A stretch of DNA of 64,000 nt from Hysterangium stoloniferum (GCA_015178975.1 WHVD01000018.1:412001-476000); one strand, 5' to 3'; shown: positions 36,262-48,989, counted from the first letter of the stretch. Made by a program: numbers and translations. The notes: generated by a model from the sequence alone, not told the origin.

Positions 36262-38444
36262 ACAGGGTAGAAAGTCAATTTAGAAGGCTACTGATGTACC
36301 CTATTATTAGAAAATAAATAGATGACGCGCATAATTTGATTTCTGTTTCGAGTCTTTACGATAATGGCGTCGAGGTACATCCTGGCTCTGCTCAATCTGT
36401 GTTATTCCCCAACAGAAAGAACATCGACAATATTGTTACATTCGTTATGCTAATGGAGGCATGGCGATCGCATACTATGGACTTCAGTTGAACTTGAAAT
36501 CTAGAAATGTGAGTCGCGAACGATGACTCAGATTTGTTACTTAAACACGACTCCGAGCTCGTCATGGACATAATATGAATAATTACAGGCTACATTCTGC
36601 GCAATCAGTCATTGTCAAGGCAAAGTCATATGAGATACAGTCGGATAACGTGGAAGACGGGGACATGGATTGAAGACAGGGCGATCACTGATGATGGGAT
36701 AGGTCCAAAACTGGAACGAAATGTTTGAACAAAAGACATAGGTACCTACATTCAAAACGCATTATATGACAATTCTGAAGATGTGGAAGTTGGCAGCAAA
36801 CTAGTACACGAGCGGAGAAAGGGCTTTAGGTATCCGGAGGAATGTTATCCTAGTACTTGTGCTTCTTTACCATGAATTATTATCCGAAAACTGCAGATAA
36901 AATTAAGTCGGAATGGACGTGGACCGTTTTATATTAAGGTCCCATATAAATAAACTGTTAAACTGACGGCACCTCCCGTTAATAGCCAGCTTAATGCTAG
37001 CTATTAAGAGACCTTTAAGTTCCTACTGACTTTTCTCTAGTTATCTCAGAGACGCCTGGCTTATGCCTTACGCCCGCGATATAAGTTCGGCATACTATGT
37101 ATTCTAATGACAATTTCCGTTTCTTAATACCAAGAACACTGTCAACTTGTCCAACGTTATTTCAAAGTGCATTCCCGGGCAGCTACATATCCATTTCCTC
37201 CGGATTCGGATGTCGTAGCCAATGGTCAACTTGAACGACAACAGTACTTCTCACACATGCTCCGAAATGATGATGCAAGAAGTTTCAGAGCCATAACACA
37301 GCCTCCTTCCAGATAAGTATCGTTAATGATTAATGATTGTTTAGTGATAAGATTGAGTTTATACATATTGCTCTCTAGTTGGTCTATCAAGCTGTAAACA
37401 GATCCACCACGAATTGCGATGTTGTTATTACTAAAAGTTCACCATATGATAATTAGTAACCTGAGAATTGGGAGGAAATTACATACTGTCTAGAATGACT
37501 TATCTTCGATCCAAAGATAGTCTCCGTGAAATATACGAATACCATCAGTGCCCGCTCTCATCCAATACCGACATTAGGTTCTCCGTCTTACGTCGGAGAA
37601 CATCTAACCCATCATTGAATAGTGCGCACACGACCGGATTGGTCGATCGCTTGATACCACTAGCATTTCCATTTAACTGTACAAACACGTGATGATGTAT
37701 ACTGTAAGGCTATCGATCAACCTTTGAGGCACCTATTTTATTAGATGCGGATGTATGGACCGTGTGGGGTGACGCGGTCTGCCTCCTGTATTGATGGGGC
37801 CTTCTCGCGAGATGAGCGTGGGTAATATATGCTCGTCTATGAGAGTTATGAGGATGACAAGATTCATCTTCCGACAAGGCCGTTCAGTGAGGTGTGGTAT
37901 CGATCGACCGAAAGGAATGGAGAGACAGCTTTTCGTCTTCGCTCTTTCGTACCCTGTTCACGGGATCGTTTTTTATATGTCTTCTGGCCCACCATTTATA
38001 TTCCCATGTATTACAGTAACAGCAAAAGGATAAATAAATAAATAAATTTTACATTTGTAATGCTCAAGCCACTAGCACATCGACACTACATGTGTCAGGG
38101 TATCTGATCGACAATCGTTTTCCACTCATTACCGGAGTACAACAGGTCTACATACCGTCCCCGTATGGGAATGTCATCGGGCAGGTCCAAGGAGATTGTC
38201 ATCAATCAATATGTCCCACCTTATTTCGGGGCTCATGTTACTGTGCAGTTGCTTAACTCATCAAGTGTCAAAGACCAGTCATTAACAAAGAGAAAATTCC
38301 GCATCTTCAAGCCAGGTTATGAAAACCATGATCGAAACAACAAAAGAATACTGCCACAAGAGTATAACAGCTTAAATATACAATTTTGCAAATCCTTCCT
38401 TGTCCATCGACCCAACTGTGACATCTACGTACATATCTTACACT
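36262..38444. other. Intergenic stretch without a supported gene
   Basis: 2.2 kb of moderately AT-rich DNA. Frames at 37468-37692, 37791-38041 and 38165-38536 have no recognisable domain and no supporting splice pattern. I would not call a gene here. Confidence 0.4.
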
Positions 38445-40447
38445 TCATCGTTCCCGCCTCACCACTCTACACCAAAACTCACAAGGCGACAAAAACCACG
38501 ATTCCTTCACCTTCCAGGGTTTCTCGATGTCTTTAATACCCAGGTCGTAATAGTATACAATCATAGGTAACAGCTTCGACATTTCCATGAGGGATATATT
38601 CTTGCCTAAGCATACCCGAGTCCCTTGTCCGAACTATATGCATAATGTCGTGGATTAGTCGACTTCGATGGGACCGAGGATGAACTCATAAGCAAATTAC
38701 CACCAAATTATACCTCTCCAAATTCTTTCTGTCTTCGGTGAGCCACCTGTCCGGATTCCATTCCTTGGCGTCGTTTCCGTACGCCCTCGCGTCATGGTGA
38801 ACTTCGTCCGGTAGCATCCCGATTAAGGTTCCCGCACCGTAAAATCGCCCGCCGATAACGTGTCCTCCTTCGGGGACTACACGCTGGAGAGGAAGACCAA
38901 TTACGGGGTTAAGTCGCATGGATTCTCTGAGAGAGAGACGGGAGGGACAGATTGGGTGCGTGAGTAGCGTGTACAACACAGCGCAGCACTCACTTTATAC
39001 AGGCACCGAAAAACTCGAGATGTGTTGACTGAGCGTATGTGATGGGCAATGTCAACCGTCCAGCGGATATCGCCTCGTCCATTTCCTCTCGGAGACGGTG
39101 GAGAGTTGGAGGGTGGCTGTAGACATGAAGGAGGAAACCAAGCATCGAGGCGTGCGTTGTGTCTGCACCTGCCATGCTGGTTTATGGTGATGGCTGTGTC
39201 AGTATATCTGGATGCCAATGATTCTAAACGACTTGCATTATGCTTAGGCAGTTCTATTCGTATCGCATATATTAGACAGAGATGGCACATGAAGGAGTGC
39301 CAATACCTTAACGACCGAGTCTAGGGGAAGCGGGACGGCCGTCTCTTGGTCTTTAGCCTCCATAAAGCGATACAACATATCCTTGTTATCCTCATACAAA
39401 ACAACGTCCTTGTCCTTCAATGCTACTCGCTCGCTTACAAACCTCACGCCATAGGCCTTAAAGAGCACGGGGCCTTTGCTCCCTAGAATCTTAAACGTAA
39501 GCCACGAAAAGACGGGGACTGTGACCAAGTAATTCAGAGATGAAAGGGTTCCAAGTATGACGATCATATGATGTGCGGCCATCATAGCCTTGAGCATGTG
39601 TTTGCTATGCTCTACGCCTTCAAGAAGGCCTGGGGCACGTGCATTTTTACTATTAGGCCACGCGGTGGCGGCCCACAATGGCTGAGGACTTACCGAATGT
39701 TTGTCCGAACCCTATGCTGCTGACACAGTCATAGGCGTATGCTGCGTGGCCGTTGGCTTGTCAGACTCGGGCAACTTGACGCCTTTGCGAGGGAGATAAC
39801 ATACTGACCTTCGATTAATTGGCTGAGATCGATAACAGCTGTGCCCTCTGATGCCTTATCCATGTTGCGAAATAGAAGTGTCGTACACGAGTCGCAGTAT
39901 TTCTCCAAAGTCACCAGGTGGTTGAATGAGTATGCTCCTGCAACGGTTTGACGGGAACGACGATGGCTGACAGGCTCACGGTTTGAGAAATGGCCGGACC
40001 CCAATACATTCCATGCCCGATAAAAGGGACCCTTCAGGAAAGTCGATTTTTGCCCGTATATCTCTGAGACCTCGTCGGGAGAAATAATGCTAACCTGAAT
40101 ATAAGTTCAAAAAAAAAAATTACATTTCATAAACGTCGAGAACAATGAAATAAAAATACTTCATTGGGCCCAATACGGACCACGTCTCCATATTTCAGGT
40201 GTTGTTGGTGTAATTCTGTGGTGAAGTTCTTGCGATATACTGCTCGTGTTTTCCATAGGTTTGTTACAGCGGCCAGTTTCGGTCCAGGGATGTCTGCGAG
40301 TGGGTGAAAACACAGCAAATAGACAACTCGAAGAACTATGTATCCAAGGGCAATATAGATATAGTGGCGAACAGCGGGGAGGACGAATATCATCGTAGCC
40401 TTTCCCATCACCGTAGCCTCTCCAATCATCGTAGCCTTTCCCCCCAT
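38445..40447 (-). CDS. Cytochrome P450 monooxygenase, membrane-anchored, seven exons
   Basis: Proposed exons: 40447-40160, 40094-39809, 39741-39694, 39629 to about 39320, about 39175-38994, 38926-38701, 38633-38445. The N-terminus has one membrane anchor (YIYIALGYIVLRVVYLL) and the proline hinge IPGPKL. Helix I has AGADTT, the helix K motif is ESMR, PDRW follows, and the heme-thiolate loop is FGQGTRVCLG with the ligand cysteine. This is a class II fungal P450 that would hydroxylate or oxidise a small molecule with electrons from a P450 reductase. The junction before AGADTT is unresolved: it needs either a weak CT|GTCTAA donor or another exon choice, so a frame defect there is not excluded. 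The start could also be the later Met of MIFVLP; the codons before it form a small tandem repeat (KATMIGEATVMGKATM). Confidence 0.85.
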
Positions 40448-40708
40448 CGTATAACACTGGTGACTGATGTGTGAGGGAGAAAGGTATCAGGGACTCAGGT
40501 GGAGCTGTCAGAAACAAGAGGGCTCACGGACGAAGAGGTGCTTTAATCAGGAACTGCTACTGACCACGCCTAATGCTATAAATCAACCCGTTCCAGGACG
40601 GATACATCGAGGTTGCGGATCTGAATGGTTAAATCCGCGTCAGTGCGTGCGGGCGTCTGCCTGTAGACCTTAAATATAGTCAGAAAATGAAGGTACATAG
40701 CCATTTGA

Positions 40709-41272
40709 ATGTCTAGCGTCAAGCTCTCCGAAAGCGGACATTCCCATCACTCACATGCAGACATGGGAAGAAGATGTCATATAAGGAGAAGAAGCGATCA
40801 TTCGGTACTTATTGTGACCGATGGGACCGTACCTGCCGAATTAGACTCGAATTCTCCAATTTCTTGCGACGATAAGAAGACAGACTGCCATTTAACCGGA
40901 TGTCCAGGTCGATTTGGTCGTGTGTTAAGTGCTTCCTTCACCATGCAATGTCGACGCGGACGCCGGGATATTCGGGAGTTTTCTTATAATAGCTTCAAGA
41001 AGGAAGGTGGGCCATTTCAATTGCCAACCTGTACTATCCGGGTGTATCAATCTGAGACGGCAGGGAGGATGCTGACAAAGCTTGACACAACTCACATCTC
41101 GACAACTCTCAACTTGCGCTGCCACATTTTTGAAATAAGTATGTTTATTCCCGCCTGGAAGTGGATCAAATCATTACTCTTATATAAATTGCAGAGATTA
41201 AATTGTCTGTCGGTTGCGGGAAATTGTGCTGTATTAAAGCGCCGTCTAATGGAAATCCCAAAAGGGGTTTAG
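40709..41272 (+). CDS. Weak hypothetical frame, 187 aa
   Basis: A single open frame divergent from the P450. It starts with a His/Ser-rich segment (SESGHSHHSHADMGRR) and is Cys- and Arg-rich, with no recognised domain. There is no splice evidence. It could be chance or exon-like sequence. Confidence 0.25.
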   Translation: MSSVKLSESGHSHHSHADMGRRCHIRRRSDHSVLIVTDGTVPAELDSNSPISCDDKKTDCHLTGCPGRFGRVLSASFTMQCRRGRRDIREFSYNSFKKEGGPFQLPTCTIRVYQSETAGRMLTKLDTTHISTTLNLRCHIFEISMFIPAWKWIKSLLLYKLQRLNCLSVAGNCAVLKRRLMEIPKGV

Positions 41273-41354
41273 TAAGCTAGTGTCGTCATAATGATGCACT
41301 TTCCGTTAGTTTCAAAATTCGACTACCCTGATTATAATTCACGTCGAAATATTC

Positions 41355-42092
41355 ATGTCATTTATCAAACGTTCTTCCATCACTACACTGCGGATTCGTA
41401 CATGGAGCATCGCCCCTGTTCCAGCCTCAATCCGTCACATTCGCATAAAGGAATCGTCACGAGTTAAACCCAATGGCGAGCATCATCCCGGACCATCAGA
41501 GAAACACGCCGTCGACAAGAGATGCAATGAACGCGCACTCGACCCACAAGCCCAGAATGCACAAAATTCAATGGCGTCGAAGCCGGAGGATCGCCCAGCC
41601 TACGTGCACGGCAAATTATACAAGGACGGGAGCAATGGGACAGGGGGAGCGTCGGTAGGGGGTAGTGAGGAGGCTACTGCTCCGAGTTGGTGGGATGCTA
41701 TGAAGCAAAAGATGGAGACGTATACTACCACCAATGAGGCAAAGCGGGGGAATCGTCAACATGACGAGTATGTGCTTGTTAATTCAGCTATTCATGGCAG
41801 CTTATGGAAATACCTAGGTGAAGGGATATTCTTGTATCGTATGCAGCGACAGAAAGTTCATGTAGGAATAACGAATGGGTATTTATGTTTACTCTTCGCG
41901 CTTCTGGTGATCGGCCTATTTGGGTCTGGGGTGTCTACCTCGGGAAGGCCCTGTGTCCGGAAAAGCATTCCGAGTGCTCAAGGTTTGAATATTGATGACA
42001 TGGATTTCCTAGGTTACCTCTGGAGTAGGCGCTGGACTATTTTGGATGGATGTGTGCAAAGCAACTTAAGCTCGGTTTTCTTGCAATTGTAG
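41355..42092 (+). CDS. Hypothetical protein, up to 245 aa, possible mitochondrial targeting
   Basis: The first ~40 residues are basic and Ser/Thr/Arg-rich without acidic residues (MSFIKRSSITTLRIRTWSI), as in a mitochondrial presequence. A polar, Asn/Gln/Lys-rich region follows (DPQAQNAQNS, EDRPAYVHGKLYKDGSNG), then a hydrophobic segment near residue 180 (YLCLLFALLVIGLFG). I do not recognise a family. The compositional bias of the first 140 codons suggests real coding sequence. The part after about residue 140 may be intron read-through. Confidence 0.4.
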   Translation: MSFIKRSSITTLRIRTWSIAPVPASIRHIRIKESSRVKPNGEHHPGPSEKHAVDKRCNERALDPQAQNAQNSMASKPEDRPAYVHGKLYKDGSNGTGGASVGGSEEATAPSWWDAMKQKMETYTTTNEAKRGNRQHDEYVLVNSAIHGSLWKYLGEGIFLYRMQRQKVHVGITNGYLCLLFALLVIGLFGSGVSTSGRPCVRKSIPSAQGLNIDDMDFLGYLWSRRWTILDGCVQSNLSSVFLQL

Positions 42093-44303
42093 GATGTGTT
42101 TGAAAAAATGATTACACTTTTTTACCTAGTTGTTTTTCATTTAAAGCCGGTGTGGGCTTAGTGCGTTAGTACAGAAGGCAAAGGGGATAAATATTGCTGT
42201 AGGCAAGGGAAAGATCTTCGAAGGTGATAGGTCACGCAAAGAACCGTAAGACTTTACGGCATGTCTTTCCTAGAATAACTTCGACACACAGCGCTGAGGG
42301 CTCAAATAATGTCGGAATATCTTCTAAAATTTATGGAGAATACGAAAGCTTCCCCCGGAATGTTTGAGTTTTGGCAATCTGCGAGAAATTTTATAGAATG
42401 CTGTAAACACTTTCCAATTTAAGTGTACATGAATATATAATTCCATTTGCATAGCGCGGACAATGCTTTAAAGTAGATGAATTACACTTCCACATTTTCA
42501 GGAAGACGTTCATAGCGTATGGATAAGGAGTATTATGTCGCCTTGACCTCCTTGATCGATGGAAAGTTACTGCGCTTGCAATATGAGAAAAATAAATATT
42601 TCTAAATACCCCAAGCAGGCGCAAGTAAGTAAGATCGGCGCAGAATCGTTGAGATGCAAGTTGCCAAAAGTCGGCAGCTCCTTCTTCGCGGCTCGCCTTG
42701 CATGAGCCAATGAAAATTAGGCGGAGTTATGGAGAGCGGACAAGTAGCCAATCTAATTTGTTAACGCTCTACAAAAGAAAATGTTGTAGTGCCTGAGCCC
42801 GAACCTCGGAAGGTGCTGCGGAGATGTAACAGAGTGAGGAGAGCGTTCTGATATTGTCTGCTTAAAATATAGAGGTTCAATGAGACTTCGGATCAGTTGG
42901 CCTTTTGCGACGACCTTCACTTTTACCGTGTTTTTTTGGGCCAGTTTGTGTACAACCTTTGAATCGTGAGTCATATAACCGATTGGGAAGCATGCCCGAT
43001 CAGGGTTCTAAAAAAAAGGCTTGCAGCATTCACACAACATCTCTCGTCTATTCAATGACATTTAAGGAAAACGGTCAAAGCTGAGATCAAATGCAGACTC
43101 TGGCAGATCCGTCAGTGGAGAATCCGGTTATATTAAGAGGCGAGAAGATCGAATTTCAGGACGACAGGGCCGAAAACTGGAATTTGCTAACCAATCTAAA
43201 TAACGAGGTAGCTCGAAGTGCTACGTGATATCAATGATAACAAATATCGTTCCGCATCATTTTTTCTCCACCTCTTCTAGTCGAGCCTGTTCTGCTCGAC
43301 AACCGCATCTTCCAAATTCACGTCCATTCCAGTTCATGTGACCATTGGACCATCCTGTGCCCTGCCACACTGACCTTTGAGCTACGCAATGTCCGACATC
43401 CGCTGGTTGAAGGATGTTCTCTGCCCTTCTCCATAGTCACATCCTGATTGCCCAGACGTTGCTGGATAGAGATGAGGCCCGAGAACGAGAGATTAGAGAT
43501 AGGTGATGTTTACAAGGGTATTTTCAGCATTTTGGGTGTCGTTGGTGTTTGCAAACTGGTTGCAGGTGACTGAGGATGAGGTCTAGCTGGGCAGACGGCC
43601 AAAGCCGTGGTTGTGATAATGCCGGTGGGGGTAAGGCACGAAATTATACGTAATGGGGCAAAACGAGTGCTCACATTTTTGTTGAGGCATTTGCGCCCTG
43701 CGTGTCCCGTAATCGAAGCAAATTAAGCAATCCGCTCTTAGGTGATTTACAAGTAAAACACTGAACACCTCCATATCGTCAATTCGGGTTGTTTGATACA
43801 TGACAAGTAATTTCCTTCTCCTTCGCCGTCAGGGGCGGGGGGCCTTGATTTTTGAAGAGGGGGGGATGTGCTTGCCATGTATAAAACGACTCGGCTTGTG
43901 AACGATCAATCGTTTGAATATTTTTAAAAAGAAAAGGGTGGTCAGCTTCCGGCTGCTTTGGAAGAAGTCTACAAGAGGAAATCTCAGGCCACTAGTCATA
44001 GCTACCTTCAATCTCCCTGCATGCCGGCATTAATAACAAAATAATTCCACCGGCATCTTGTTAGCTCCTAATAAAGTGCACGAGACAAGATTATCCATTG
44101 ACAAAGCTCGGGCGTGATTGGCAAAGCCTGGCCCGCCTTTGGCTCAGGCGGCGGTCTGAGTGGTAAAAACAACTTTCGATTTCTTCATCACTCTCAATAT
44201 CCATCTCAAATGCAGAAGAAGGCATTGGAGGATGGATGAGGATGTAATTCCGAATTGCACATTTGACATCTTGAAGCGTTTCGACAATGTCACTTTTTAA
44301 ATG
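42093..44303. other. Intergenic, AT-rich
   Basis: No supported gene. Toward 44125-44165 the sequence becomes GGC-rich (CCTGGCCCGCCTTTGGCTCAGG), resembling other GGCC-rich tracts at 44690-44830, and probably belongs to the foldback element that follows. Confidence 0.4.
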
Positions 44304-45939
44304 TCCATATCATTGCATATCACATCCTTACTTGTGTTACCCACTTGGGGTATCTGAGGCTGAAACGTTATTTAAATAGTTTATATCATTTTTTAAAAAT
44401 ATATTTGAATCTCAAAAGACATACTGTTGACAGCAGTAGTCATAGCCGACGTGAGCCTTTTTTTCTCAGGGCCTGGCCTGTCTTAGGTACAATCGCCTCT
44501 ATTGGTAGGCTACATTTGATGAAGGTTTTGATCCCGTTTCAGGAGCGGCCCATCAGCAGGTCCGGGGCAGGGTTCAACTACTAAACTTTGCAGAAGTTTT
44601 TTCAATTCACTGCTATTTGGATCACAGAATGCTTGGTTCATTGTGCAGATCCATACTGAGTGCCATGGGTAGTGAGTGGCAAGGCCCGGCCTCAGGCCAT
44701 GGGCTGGCTGAGCCAGGCCCTGAAAAGCCCAAGCTGAGCTGGGTTAGGTAGTACTTAGGCCATCCACTCTGGTCCCAGCCTAGGATATTTTAAGCCCAAG
44801 CTGGGCTGCCAGGCCACAGCCTGCTAGTGGTCCACATGGTAAGGAAAAGGTACCACAGACAAGGATGGTCAGATTTTCTTCTGTATAATGCAAGTGACCA
44901 GTTCAATTTCTCTTCAGCCCCTTTGTACACCAAAGTCAAAATCTTCCCTGGGACAGCCAAGTAAGTCCCCAGCGCACTCAGCACAGATCTGTACAATGTA
45001 CCAAGTGCTCCGTGATCTGAATACCATTGAATTGAGACAACTTCCACAAATTTTAGTAGCTGAATCTTCATCTACATGCTCTGGGCCCACCACCAAAATG
45101 GGATCAAAAAGTTTATTGAAACATAGGCTACCAATAGAGGAGATTGTATGTGAAACAGGCCTTGGGAGGATAACCCAAAACTTTAAGAGTTATTTATCCA
45201 CTAAAGTGTATATATCTATATTGTTTGTTGTAAAATTAATATTTAATCAAATTCAGTCCATCAGGTGATACTCTGGAGAATAAGGAAATATTAATATTTA
45301 TCTTGTATCTGACAAAAGTTGGTCAAACAAACATATATAGATTATCCTTTTGGGGATAAATTCCACAACATGGATTGGTTGGCCAGATAGTTCTGGTTAA
45401 CTTTCTAAACCAAATAAATTTAAATTATATGAACTATATTTGAAAGTTTGCATAATATACAAGAGAATGCATTTCATCCCAAATATTAAGTCATAACCCA
45501 AATAATTTTGGTTAACTATAATGTTTGTGGACATTTTAAAAGTCACAGAGATACTACAGAATGCATTTTATCCCAAAGATTAGGTAACAACCCAGATAAT
45601 CTTGTATAACCATCATATTTTAAAAGAGCATACAAGTCTTAAAGATCAAATTTTGGGGTAATGAAATATAAACCCCTAAAACATGTAGTCATAGCCAGAG
45701 GAAGTAGTCTCACTTAAAAATATGAGGAGTTGTTCATAAAATTTTGTATATTCAATGAATTTTGACTATCCTCCTTGAGAAAAAAAAGATCAAGTCAGCT
45801 ATGACTGCTCCTGTCAACAGTGTGTTTTTTGAGATTCAAATATATTTAAAACAAATTATATAATCTATTTAAATATTATTTCAGCCTCAGATGCCCCAGT
45901 AGGTAACACAAGTAAGGATGTGATATGTAATGATATGGA
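44304..45939. mobile_element. Non-autonomous foldback-type element with ~147-bp inverted arms
   Basis: The arms 44304-44451 and 45794-45939 are inverted copies (TCCATATCATTGCATATCAC..; CAACAGTGTGTTTTTTGAG..). A second, nested inverted pair links about 44480-44520 with 45120-45165 (AATCGCCTCTATTGGTAGGC). The outer flanks on both sides encode short acidic ends (DIESDEEIE; ELSSDEEEIHV), as at the C-terminus of some fungal transposases. No complete transposase frame exists. The interior also has a duplicated ~100-bp AT-rich segment near 45470-45620 and a GGCC-rich tract. The true ends and target duplication are not resolved. Confidence 0.55.
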
Positions 45940-46089
45940 TGGAAGTGAAGAGATTGGAGAGGAAATGACAAAGAGTAAAAATGAGACTAGAGATATAGTT
46001 TTTTTTTTTTGGCTAGCAGGGATTCAGAGGCCACATTACTTGAAGTTGAGCTATCCTCTGATGAAGAGGAAATTCATGTGTAATATACA

Positions 46090-46720
46090 TTCATAAGTAC
46101 TATCTGGTTATACTCTGATATGTCCCTTTATCCTTTGATGATCCGTTTATTCTATGTCTCACCTATGCCTGTATATACTGTGGACTGTTTCCTTTTTCAT
46201 AGTTATCACCCTCAGTTATTCACAGCCTCCGACTTTATTGTAACCTTCCTATTCTTGGTCAAGTTTATTTGTCATTGGTATTTCCACTCTTCCCTTAGTT
46301 AGTTTTTTTCTAGACACTGATAACTCATATATAAACCTGCTGTAATGTAGCTACTAAGCAATCAGAATATCAACTTAGATACCCCTCTAGTCTCTGACTC
46401 CATTTTCTATTCATGACCTCTGCATTCTGATGCCATCCAATTCACAACCCAACCTACATTTCTGACTTCATCCTCAACCCCAATATTCGTCACTTCAGTT
46501 TCTGACTGTTCGCATACAGCTCAGTTTCCAATTGCTGAGTATTGATACATTTGAAATTTAAGGACATTTGACGGTACCTTTGTGAGGGTGCAGCACATAA
46601 GCTAAAGCCAAGTCCTTCCATTCGGTCCCCATCAGATCCCTGAACCTCCCATTTTAGTTCTTAACAAGTACCCTTCAACTCAAATCCTGTTCTGGTATTC
46701 TGCTCTCAACTAGACACCTC
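46090..46720 (+). repeat. Dispersed repeat, inverted relative to about 61030-61640
   Basis: Aligned blocks include GATATGTCCCTTTATCCTTTGAT, TCTATGTCTCACCTATGCCTGT, CTGTAATGTAGCTACTAAG and CAAGTCCTTCCATTCGGTCC, each found inverted in the 61-kb region. Homology runs across the left TIR at 46585, so the repeat includes sequence outside the TIR element. Confidence 0.7.
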
Positions 46721-47548
46721 CTGTTATGACCCAGAACCCATTGGACTCTGCCCTTTCCTGGCTAGCATCTCCATGTGTCCTTGGTCATTTCCTGACCTGG
46801 ACTCTGGCTGGACTCACTGCATTTCTGTCAACCCTTGTCACTTCTCTATGCCAATGTTCCAACCTACCCAGAACCCATGGCTTTCCCAGAAATATGCACA
46901 CTTAATCATTATAGTATTAGGATCCATTCCCAGATAGTATTGGATATCCATGGATATTCCTACTCACTTCCTTTGTTCTGCATTTGGTAACTGATTGGTT
47001 GACAGATGTTCATTTGTTTGTTTATTGTTCTTGATCTTATTCCCTGATCTGTCCCCATCCTTGTATCCTTTTATCTCACTCATTATTATATGCTTAGTTT
47101 GGAAACAGTTCCAAATAGGTCTTATCATACTCCCAGATTTGTAGTACAATTATTGGAACATTTATATAGTCTTCCATAGTCATTTACTTATTCTTCAGTT
47201 TTAATCTTGACTTAGTTTCTTATCCCTTCTGTCTTTCTGTACACTCAATATCTGGAACCCTCTGGAACTCTGAGTATCCATAAACACTCCAGCATAGAAG
47301 AGAGGGTCTGGGATAATGAGCCCCCAGAAAGAGGGGTTGGCCCTTCATAATCATGCAGAACCAGTGGAGATGACTGTTAAGTTCTGGATCTCTGGGCGGA
47401 ATTTCCAGTGGATATTCCAGACACTTCCCAGAACATGTCCATGGAGTTCTGGAGAATTAGTCTGGGAGTTTCCAGGGATTAGTCTGGGGAGTATCGGAAT
47501 ATTACCAGAGTATGGATGGACTTCACTTCAGCTTATGTGCTGCACCCT
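46585..47548. mobile_element. Non-autonomous DNA element with ~30-bp TIRs
   Basis: The left end reads AGGGTGCAGCACATAAGCT and continues AAAGCCAAGTCC. The right end, reverse complemented, reads AGGGTGCAGCACATAAGCT and continues GAAGTGAAGTCC. Both ends are flanked by TGTG (46581-46584, 47549-47552), a possible target duplication. No transposase frame is intact inside. Related right ends occur at about 61099-61125 and 62118-62147. Confidence 0.6.
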
Positions 47549-47639
47549 TGTGCACTCATTCAGGTGTCCATATTTCAGAGGGCAGATACACTCTTTCTTT
47601 CAATGAGGTTGATGTGATGAAAGTGATTTCATCTTTAGT

Positions 47640-48130
47640 AGGGCTGGTGTAGAGGGGAATATGGGGAAATCGTGGTAGTATTTTTCCCACTCTATGCAGG
47701 ATCTCCAAGCCTGAGTATGTAGCATACATGTATCACCCCCCCATATGGCTAATCAACAGTTGGGGTTCTTGTAGGATCTAGCCCATTGTAAGGCTGCATG
47801 ATTGGCGATTAAGAGCACTTGTCTAGGAAGGGTCGGAAATTGACTAGGCCCTCATTAGTTGCTAGGGTTTCACATTCCATAGCAGAATAGTTACACTCAG
47901 GGCCCTTGAAAGTCTGACTCCAATAAGCAATAACCCATTCTACTATGATTATCAGGTCATCAAAGGGAGGTTGCCAATCATCCATCCACACGAATTTAGG
48001 TTTCTAAGGTTTATAATGAGGAACCATCTGGGACTGTTGGTAGGTACTTTCAGCTTGCTTCTTTACTTGTTCGAGGCAACAGCCTAGAGCAAAGTCTGAG
48101 GCATCAGTGTAGAGTTGGTATGGCATATTA
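47640..48130 (-). pseudogene. Relic of Ty3/gypsy reverse transcriptase/RNase H
   Basis: Minus-strand fragments in order: LYTDASDFALGCCLEQV (RNase H start), then after one stop a linker, IAYWSQTFKGPECNYSAMECE and TLATNEGLVNFRPFL, then LIANHAALQWARSYKN. This is the Ty3/gypsy RNase H layout (TDAS..ERNYS..E.E.LA..EGL..F..., DHAALQWA). It contains stops and a frameshift. TpG and CpA dominate where CpG would be expected, a mark of 5-methylcytosine decay or RIP. Confidence 0.8.
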
Positions 48131-48989
48131 TTGACTAAGATATTCTTTGAATATCTTAGCCTATAGTTAGTTCAAGTGCCATGTACATATACTTGTGGGC
48201 ACACTAGGCACTAAACCAGAGACTTTACACCTTAACCCCAACATGCCACCAGTGCAAGTTGAGGTTCAGGGATTGTCTCATCTGTTCAGGGCAACCCCAA
48301 TGTGTGATCCCACTTTATAACATCTCTGCTTTGTACTTTCATAGTTGAAGCTTACATGATCTAGGAAATCAATGTACTAAAGTTGATTCCCATTTATTTC
48401 TCTAATCTTCAGTCTCAAGTGGATCTATCACACTATGCGGTGACAATTCATGGAATCATTATTAGTTGCCTTGGATGCTTTCTGTGATAGATGATCAATC
48501 AATAGTAAGAAAGTAGTGTGGCAAATAGTAAAGGGATTGGAGAGTATCCACCCTGTCTACAATTCATGGATAATACAGAATATACACCTTTGGTGCATCG
48601 TCGTTTCTCGGCTTCTTAGTTTGGCTCCTCGCTGCCTCTCAGCAGACGTTTACATTTTCTAGTTATGGAACATGACCATATCTATAGTTTCACAAAGAGG
48701 TTGATAGTAAGCTGGGATTATGTTCTGTCGGTTACCAAATTCACCATTGGATGCCTTAGCCGTGTGGTTCACTCTACTTTCCGTGCAAGTTGACTTATTG
48801 GCCTTTGCAGGATAATGTGGACTTTGCCGAAAGGGATTCGATGAAAAGGTGTGTATCCTGTACACTCACAGCCACCAGGCTATGTCTGTAAATTACTAAT
48901 CGTCTAGCTATGTCTTAAAAGGGTACCGCCCTCTGGCATGTAGATGACTACTATCCACCGATCACCCACCAACGTCTATTTCTAACGAG

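Noticed and set aside
44790-45268. Overlapping frames on both strands within the foldback element
   Set aside because: Opposite-strand overlap in decayed repeat DNA. A Cys-containing stretch (CGSCLNSMVF) hints at a zinc-binding relic but is too short to call.
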